From JAEUOS01 sp046160545 (lineage in GTDB: Bacteria; Pseudomonadota; Gammaproteobacteria; Burkholderiales; JAEUOS01), in NCBI GenBank assembly GCA_046160545.1, contig JBJXGS010000113.1, forward strand, positions 9,714 to 73,713: DNA of 64,000 nt, given 5' to 3'. The stretch's first letter is position 1, and each line of letters opens with the position of its first letter. A program made the position numbers and the translations under genes. Positions 58,743-64,000 of the stretch are shown here, one piece after another. The notes under the pieces are model-generated. The model made no database searches. It was not told the DNA's origin and saw nothing but the letters and a program-made list of their open reading frames with translations.

Positions 58743-59405
58743 TTGATTCCAACCGGCTCCCGGCAGGTCACGAGCCCGCAGAACGGGCCCCACCCGCGCC
58801 TTGCGACACTGGTGCAGCGCCATGCAGCAACGCCCTTTCGGCGCCCGGTTGCCGACACCAGCCGCCTGGCATTCGACGTCCTGCTGGCGCGCCTGTCGGG
58901 TACTGCAGCCTGCATCGTCGACGCCGGCTGCGGCACCGGCGCGAGCACCGCGGCGCTGGCGCGCATGCACCCGGACTGCATCGTCGCGGGCATCGACAAG
59001 TCGGCGCATCGCCTGGCGCGTGCGCCGCGCGACCTCCCGGAAAATGCGCTGGTCCTGCGCGCCGACATGGTCGATATCTGGCTGCTCCTGGCGGCGCACA
59101 GGATCAAGGTAGCCGCCCAGTACCTGCTCTACCCGAATCCCTGGCCCAAGCCTGCGCAACTCATGCGACGCTGGCCAGCACATCCGATTTTTCCAACCAT
59201 GGTGCGCCTGGGCGGACCTATCGAATGCCGCAGCAACTGGCGTGTATATGTCGAGGAATTCGCGCTCGCCGCTGCGGCGGTTGACGGCACCCGGGCCGAG
59301 GTGACTGAACTCGCGGACGCTGTTGCCATCAGCCCATTTGAGCGCAAGTACAGGGCCTCGGGACACCGGCTCTATACGGTCACATTATCGCCACGGCTTC
59401 CTTGA
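58743..59405 (+). CDS. TrmB-like SAM-dependent methyltransferase
   Basis: A Rossmann-fold methyltransferase of about 220 residues. The SAM motif is VDAGCGTGASTAALA and the next strand ends in VAGIDKSAHRLAR. YPNPWPKPAQL corresponds to the FPDPWPK motif of tRNA (guanine-46-N7) methyltransferase, but it is diverged and lacks the usual basic stretch after it. This suggests a paralogue of TrmB rather than TrmB itself. TTG at 58743 has GGAG seven bases upstream; GTG at 58728 is the alternative. Its 3' end overlaps the converging prpE by 26 bases. Confidence 0.75.
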   Translation: MIPTGSRQVTSPQNGPHPRLATLVQRHAATPFRRPVADTSRLAFDVLLARLSGTAACIVDAGCGTGASTAALARMHPDCIVAGIDKSAHRLARAPRDLPENALVLRADMVDIWLLLAAHRIKVAAQYLLYPNPWPKPAQLMRRWPAHPIFPTMVRLGGPIECRSNWRVYVEEFALAAAAVDGTRAEVTELADAVAISPFERKYRASGHRLYTVTLSPRLP

Positions 59406-61287
59406 CCTGTGCCAGCGCGCCTGGGTCCTCGATCGTGGTGAGGTCACCAGGATCGCGCCCTTCGCAAATCGCCTGAATGGAGCGTCGCAATACCTTGCCC
59501 GAACGGGTCTTGGGCAGAAGCGTCACGAAATGCACCCGCGCCGGACGGGCGATCGCGCCGAGCTGCTTGTCCACGGTCTTCATGATCTCGCCTTCCAGCG
59601 CAAGTCGCGCCGACGGCGTGTCGATCATCCCTGCATCCTTGACGACCGCGAAGCCCACCGGCACCTGGCCCTTCAACTGATCGGCGACCCCGACCACGGC
59701 CACTTCGGCAATCGCCGCGTGCGAGGAGATCGACTCCTCGATTTCGCGCGTGCCCAGTCGGTGACCAGCGACGTTGATCACGTCGTCGGTGCGCCCGAGG
59801 ATGAAGTGGCAGCCGTCGGCATCGCGAATTCCCCAATCGAAGGTCGAGTAGACCTGCCTGCCGGGGATGCTGTCAAAGTAGGTCTTGACGAATCGCGCGT
59901 CGTCGCCCCATACGGTCGCCATGCAGCCCGGCGGCAGCGGCGGAACGACCGCGACAACACCCTTCTCGCCCACGGCAACTTCTTCCCCGGTCGTCTCGTG
60001 CAGGAGGCGCACGTCGTAGCCATACATCGGGAAGCCCGGTGAACCGAACTTGCGCTTCAGGTCTTCCACGCCCAACGGATAGGTAAGGATCGGCCAGCCT
60101 GTCTCGGTCTGCCAATAGTTGTCCACCACCGGGCGTCCCAGCGCATCACTGATCCAGCGCGAGGTTGGCTCGTCGAGTGGTTCACCGGCCAGCCACAGTG
60201 CCTTGAGCGACGAAAGATCATGCTTGGACAAGTACGCCGGATCCTGCTTCTTGAGCACGCGAATCGCCGTTGGGGCCGAGAACATCACCGCCACCCTGTA
60301 CTGTTCGACGATTTTCCAGAGGATGCCGGCATCCGGCCGCACCGGGGTGCCTTCATAGAGCACCGTTGCCATGCCGGCCAGTAGCGGTCCGTAGACGATG
60401 TAGGAGTGTCCGACGACCCAGCCGATGTCGGACGTGCAAAAGTAGACCTCACCGGGCTGGCCGCAGTAGATGTGCTGCATCGACGCAGCCAATGCAACGG
60501 TGTAACCACCCGTGTCGCGCTGCACCCCCTTGGGCCGACCGGTGGTGCCGCTGGTGTAGAGAATGTAGGACGGCTCACTGGATTCGAGCCATACGCAGGG
60601 AACGGATGCCCCGACATGGCGCGCCGCCAGCGACTGCCAATCGACATCGCGCCCCGCCACCAGCGGCATGGGCGCGAGGCCGCGGTTGAACAGCAGCACC
60701 CGCGCCGGCTTGTGACTGGAAAGTCTCAGGGCCTCATCGAGCAGCCCCTTGTATGGCACCACCTTGCCGGCGCGCGAGCCGGCGTCGGCGGAGACGACCA
60801 CCTTCGGGGTCGCATCCTCGATGCGCTGCGCCAACGAGTGCGACGCGAAACCGCCGAAGACCACGGAATGGATTGCACCCAGCCGGGCGCAGGCCAGCAT
60901 GGTGAAAGCCGCCTCGGCAATCATCGGCATATAGATCAGGACACGATCGCCGCGGACCACTCCCAGATCCGTCAGCATGGCCGCGACACGATTGACCTCG
61001 GCGTGCAACTCGCGGAAGGTATAGGTTTTCTCGGCTCCGGTTTCGGTGGAGATATATATCAGTGCAGGCTTGTCTGCCAGTGCGCCATCGTTCCAGGTAA
61101 GCCAGCGATCGACGGCGTTGTGGCACAGGTTGGTCGTGCCGCCCACGAACCAGCGCGCAAACGGCGGTTGGCTGTAATCCAGTACCTGCTCGGGCGCCTT
61201 GTGCCAGTCGATGCGCTGCGCTTCGCGCGCCCAGAACGCCTCGCGATCGGCAATCGACTCAGCATGCATCCTTTTGAACGAAGCCAT
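59380..61287 (-). CDS. prpE: Propionyl-CoA synthetase PrpE
   Basis: Activates propionate to propionyl-CoA, feeding the methylcitrate cycle encoded by prpBC-acnD-prpF. It has 635 residues. The ATP loop reads YTSGTTGRPKGVQRDTGGY, where VQRD marks PrpE rather than acetyl-CoA synthetase. The C-terminal domain has the catalytic, acetylation-prone lysine in KTRSGKVLRR. AGGAG lies seven bases before the ATG. It stands alone, some 41 kb from the other methylcitrate genes. Activity on acetate is also possible. Confidence 0.92.
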   Translation of the reverse strand: MASFKRMHAESIADREAFWAREAQRIDWHKAPEQVLDYSQPPFARWFVGGTTNLCHNAVDRWLTWNDGALADKPALIYISTETGAEKTYTFRELHAEVNRVAAMLTDLGVVRGDRVLIYMPMIAEAAFTMLACARLGAIHSVVFGGFASHSLAQRIEDATPKVVVSADAGSRAGKVVPYKGLLDEALRLSSHKPARVLLFNRGLAPMPLVAGRDVDWQSLAARHVGASVPCVWLESSEPSYILYTSGTTGRPKGVQRDTGGYTVALAASMQHIYCGQPGEVYFCTSDIGWVVGHSYIVYGPLLAGMATVLYEGTPVRPDAGILWKIVEQYRVAVMFSAPTAIRVLKKQDPAYLSKHDLSSLKALWLAGEPLDEPTSRWISDALGRPVVDNYWQTETGWPILTYPLGVEDLKRKFGSPGFPMYGYDVRLLHETTGEEVAVGEKGVVAVVPPLPPGCMATVWGDDARFVKTYFDSIPGRQVYSTFDWGIRDADGCHFILGRTDDVINVAGHRLGTREIEESISSHAAIAEVAVVGVADQLKGQVPVGFAVVKDAGMIDTPSARLALEGEIMKTVDKQLGAIARPARVHFVTLLPKTRSGKVLRRSIQAICEGRDPGDLTTIEDPGALAQVKEAVAIM

Positions 61288-61348
61288 CCAAACTCTCCTC
61301 TATGCCGGCTCGGTCAACCGGGTAGCCGGGATCCTGACGTATTTCCTG

Positions 61349-62512
61349 CTACTCGCCTTTGAGCGTCGTCAAACGTTGGGTTGCCGCCATTTCGATGCGC
61401 TCGCGCTCGGCGGCGCTGAAATGCTCGTCGCAATACTTGACCAAAGGAAAAATCTTCAGCGCCAACTCGGCGGCAAACGGTTGCAGTTCGTCGCCGCGCC
61501 CCTGCGCCAGAAGCGCCAAAGCCTGGGTGACGCCAGGCGGTAGAGGTGGCGGCACCGTGTATTCGGCCAGCGCATCTTCGCTGACGACACGGTTGCCGCC
61601 TTCCAGCCGCGCCCGCTCGAGGCGCCGGCCCGCGGCACTGAAGATATCGGCGAAGCTTTGTGACGGAGATGCCAGGCTGTCGGCAATGCCGATCGAGGCG
61701 GCGATGCTTATCGAACGCCCCTGCCACTTGATGCGCGCCCCGCGGATATCCTGCGCCAGTCGCTCCGAAAAGCGTGCTGCAGCGGCTGCCGCGGCGGCGG
61801 GTGCGGCAACCGCGAACTCCGAGGCATCCGAACGCGCTATGACGTCCTCCTTGCGCAGGCGCGCGACCAGGAGGCGCGCCACTGCGGCAAGAATCTGATC
61901 GGTCACGGCCTCGCCGGCCTTGTCGCGAAGCGCCTCGAAATTGTCCAGGCTGATGCGCAGCACCGACAAGGGCACGCGATGCCTTTGCGCATAGGAAAAC
62001 ATCGCCGCGCCCTGCTTGACCAGGAGGGCCATGGTGCCCACCTGAGTGATCGGATCGGTGGTGGCATCTTTGGCGACCGCGACCCGCGCCGTATCAAGGT
62101 TGCGCCGCGTGCGATCGAGTTCAGCCAGGTTCTCCAGGCGCGATACGAGTTCGACCGCGCCCACCCCTTTGGTGATGAACTCCGTCGCCCCGAGCTTGGC
62201 GGCGCGCTTCATCTGCGCGCCTTCGTCGTCGCCGGAGATCACGATCACCGGCAGGGCGCGCAGCCGCTCATCAGTCGCGCCGCGGATCTTCTGCAGCAAT
62301 CCAAAGCCGTCCAGGCGCGGCATGCCCAAATCGGTGATCACCGCGCAGATCCCGGCGTCGGCTTCGAGCTTGCTCCAGGCATCCAGGCCGTCGACCGCCT
62401 CGACGGCGGTGAAGCGCGCCTTGATTTGGCGCGCGATGGTGGCTCGCACCATTTTCGAGTCGTCCGCGATCAGGACTCGAGGGGCGCTGGCGGCGACTTC
62501 GGCGTCGGACAT
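61349..62512 (-). CDS. Response regulator with degenerate GGDEF domain
   Basis: A 387-residue protein. Residues 11-130 are a receiver domain with acidic pocket D17/D18, phosphoacceptor D61 in VITDLGMPRLDG and the conserved lysine in FITKG. A GGDEF-like domain follows (about 165-320), but the GGDEF site reads SDASE, so diguanylate cyclase activity is very unlikely. A helical C-terminal tail of about 60 residues follows. It may bind c-di-GMP or act through protein contacts. No histidine kinase is adjacent. Confidence 0.85.
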   Translation of the reverse strand: MSDAEVAASAPRVLIADDSKMVRATIARQIKARFTAVEAVDGLDAWSKLEADAGICAVITDLGMPRLDGFGLLQKIRGATDERLRALPVIVISGDDEGAQMKRAAKLGATEFITKGVGAVELVSRLENLAELDRTRRNLDTARVAVAKDATTDPITQVGTMALLVKQGAAMFSYAQRHRVPLSVLRISLDNFEALRDKAGEAVTDQILAAVARLLVARLRKEDVIARSDASEFAVAAPAAAAAAAARFSERLAQDIRGARIKWQGRSISIAASIGIADSLASPSQSFADIFSAAGRRLERARLEGGNRVVSEDALAEYTVPPPLPPGVTQALALLAQGRGDELQPFAAELALKIFPLVKYCDEHFSAAERERIEMAATQRLTTLKGE

Positions 62513-62760
62513 GGGTGGAATGGTGGCGGCAGCATGGGGGAGCCTGCGCTGGCGAAAAATGCTGCGCAAACGGAAACCAACCCGAACGTGCGGCCTGATT
62601 ATACGGACGGCCTCCCGAATGGGCGCGCGTCAATGCAGACCATCAACAACTGTGAAATGCGAACTGCGTCACGCAGGATTGCCGACCTGCGCCTCAATAA
62701 TCGCGTGCAGTCAAACCAGGCGGCAGCATCCGAGGTCGCACTAGTCCGGGAGCAATTCTC

Positions 62761-62982
62761 ATGCAAGGATTCAATTGCCCGATCTGCATCACCGCGGAAT
62801 TCAACGCGCCGCGCCGCGCTGGCGGACGCTGGTTCGCGATGTGTTCAACCTGCCACTCGGAGACCGAGGTCGAACCGTTTGCGCACGGCGACGACGCGCG
62901 CCTGGACTTTCGTATCCGCGGCCCGCTGTCGAATGCTGCGCGCCGCGAAACAGACCTGCATCGCAGACGAACCTGTTTCTAG
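62761..62982 (+). CDS. Small protein with two CxxC pairs (zinc-ribbon-like)
   Basis: A 73-residue reading frame. Cysteine pairs CPIC (residues 6-9) and CSTC (about 28-31) could bind one zinc ion, as in rubredoxin-like ribbons. The C-terminal half is charged and Arg-rich. GGGAG lies eight bases before the ATG, supporting translation. I do not recognise a family. The 248-base gap upstream (62513-62760) contains no other gene and is divergent from the response regulator. Confidence 0.55.
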   Translation: MQGFNCPICITAEFNAPRRAGGRWFAMCSTCHSETEVEPFAHGDDARLDFRIRGPLSNAARRETDLHRRRTCF

Positions 62983-63057
62983 TACCAGGCCAGCTGTCCT
63001 TACTCGCCCGCCCCGCGCGGCGCGGCGCACCGGCATGACGTACACTCACGCCCCGTG

Positions 63058-63579
63058 ATGTCACAGCGACGGAACCCCTCCACAACGCGCCGGCGCATCG
63101 TCGCACTGCCCCTGGTTGCGCTCCTGCCTACAGTACGGCCCGTGCAGGCGCAGGCCCCTGCCGACACTTCGGCGTCACCCGATGCCCCCCCGTCCTTCAC
63201 TTCGCGCGCCGGTGAACTGCTTTTTCGTGCCATGGCGCTGCTCGGGACACGCTATTCCCGCGGCGGCAGGTCGCCCGAGACCGGTTTCGACTGTTCAGGG
63301 TTCGTAGGCTACCTGTTTCGCGAAGTCATGAACCTGACGCTTCCGCGCAGTGCTCATGAGATCGTGCGCCTGGGCGAGGAAGTCGACGCACATTCGCTCG
63401 AGCCCGGCGACCTGGTCTTCTACAACACCCTCAGGCGCCCGTTCTCGCATGTCGGCATCTTCATCGGCGACGGCAAGTTCATCCATGCGCCGGCTTCTGG
63501 CGGCGCCGTGCGCACCGAACGCATGGACGAGCGCTATTGGCGAACCCGCTGGAATGGTGCGCGTCGCATCGGTACCTGA
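63058..63579 (+). CDS. NlpC/P60 family cell-wall hydrolase
   Basis: A 173-residue secreted peptidase expected to cut peptide bonds in peptidoglycan stems. A signal peptide (RRRIVALPLVALLPTVRPVQA) is followed by the NlpC/P60 domain. Catalytic residues are C79 in FDCSGFVGY, H131 in SHVGIFIG and H143 in FIHAPASG. The protein is a minimal single-domain type with no SH3 or LysM domain. An in-frame GTG one codon earlier is an alternative start. Confidence 0.92.
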   Translation: MSQRRNPSTTRRRIVALPLVALLPTVRPVQAQAPADTSASPDAPPSFTSRAGELLFRAMALLGTRYSRGGRSPETGFDCSGFVGYLFREVMNLTLPRSAHEIVRLGEEVDAHSLEPGDLVFYNTLRRPFSHVGIFIGDGKFIHAPASGGAVRTERMDERYWRTRWNGARRIGT

Positions 63580-63644
63580 CGCCAAAGGCGATAGCCTAGG
63601 CAGCCTGCCTCACGACCCTGCGATCACCCCAAGGAATCCTGCGC

Positions 63645-64000
63645 ATGCTCTTCCCCACCTCCCTTGTCGGCTCATATCCGCAACCGGAATGGTTGATCGA
63701 TCGCGTCAAGCTGGCCGGCCGTTTTCCGCCGCGGGTACGCGCGCGCGAACTCTGGCGTCCGGCTCCCGAATACCTCGAGGAAGCAATGAACGACGCCACG
63801 CGCCTGGCGATCAAGGCGCAGGAAGATGCGGGACTCGACATCATCACCGATGGCGAGATCCGTCGCGAGAGTTACTCCAATCGATTCGCCACTGCGCTCG
63901 AAGGCGTGGACATCGACAACCCGGGCACGGCGCTGGACCGCAGCGGCCACCCCAACCCGGTGCCGCGCATCACCGGCACGATCCGCCGCAAGCACGCCGT
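63645..64000 (+). CDS. Cobalamin-independent methionine synthase (MetE-like) family protein, 3' end outside window
   Basis: About 118 residues are visible before the right edge. The opening TSLVGSYPQPEWLIDR and the segment AQEDAGLDIITDGEIRRESYSNRF match the C-terminal-type MetE barrel (UROD/MetE-like) found as a stand-alone protein in many bacteria. Full MetE also has an N-terminal barrel, but the start here, with AAGGA upstream, shows this is the short form. The zinc ligands would lie beyond the window. Confidence 0.82.
   Translation, partial: MLFPTSLVGSYPQPEWLIDRVKLAGRFPPRVRARELWRPAPEYLEEAMNDATRLAIKAQEDAGLDIITDGEIRRESYSNRFATALEGVDIDNPGTALDRSGHPNPVPRITGTIRRKHA

Overview
The window looks like a chromosomal segment of a high-GC betaproteobacterium, most likely in or near the Burkholderiales. 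The evidence is the gene order (sdhCDAB-sdhE-gltA-sucAB divergent from a GntR regulator and mdh), a betaproteobacterial proteasome homologue (BPH), and heavy GC-driven antisense open frames. It is almost entirely housekeeping and central-carbon DNA. I saw no rRNA, tRNA, CRISPR array, insertion sequence, phage gene or attachment site.

Region 1 (1-20,940) is a TCA/methylcitrate supercluster. On the minus strand, sdhC-sdhD-sdhA-sdhB-sdhE-gltA-sucA-sucB (sucB cut by the window edge) encode succinate dehydrogenase, its FAD assembly factor, citrate synthase and the E1/E2 of 2-oxoglutarate dehydrogenase. A HutC-type GntR regulator lies upstream. Divergent from it are mdh, a CitE-like CoA-ester lyase, prpB, prpC, acnD, prpF and acnA, ending in a clear Rho-independent terminator. 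A perfect palindrome overlaps the -10 of the mdh promoter and is the obvious operator for the GntR protein. prpE, the entry enzyme of the methylcitrate cycle, lies apart at 59.4-61.3 kb.

Region 2 (21,049-27,854) is a tight three-gene cluster: transglutaminase-DUF2126, a circularly permuted ATP-grasp fused to an alpha-E domain, and a second transglutaminase-like protein. Clusters of this type are predicted peptide ligase/protease systems, often linked to the proteasome-like Anbu peptidase. No Anbu is adjacent here, but a different proteasome relative (BPH) lies 26 kb away inside the pyruvate dehydrogenase operon.

Region 3 (27.9-51.9 kb) mixes small operons. It holds a PIN-domain protein with an unknown partner, a class II aldolase, an L-2-hydroxyglutarate oxidase-like flavoprotein, a VIT-family transporter, a DksA/TraR zinc finger protein and YceH. 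Next comes a conserved-looking minus-strand run (alpha/beta hydrolase, PHP phosphoesterase, YrdC-like, M50 protease, trpS, GNAT, YbiT-like ABC-F). Then come an AMP-dependent acyl-CoA synthetase with a GST, an orphan glycosyltransferase, the divergent ppsA/ppsR pair controlling PEP synthesis, an EamA transporter, a TPR lipoprotein, a SpoU RNA methylase, an aldo/keto reductase and a carboxymuconolactone decarboxylase-like protein.

Region 4 (52-64 kb) carries the pyruvate dehydrogenase operon aceE-aceF-BPH-lpdA, a divergent TrmB-like methyltransferase, prpE, a response regulator with a degenerate GGDEF domain, a small Cys-pair protein, an NlpC/P60 hydrolase and the start of a MetE-like gene. Pyruvate and 2-oxoglutarate dehydrogenases, the TCA cycle, the methylcitrate cycle and PEP synthase together cover pyruvate, acetyl-CoA and propionyl-CoA metabolism within 64 kb.
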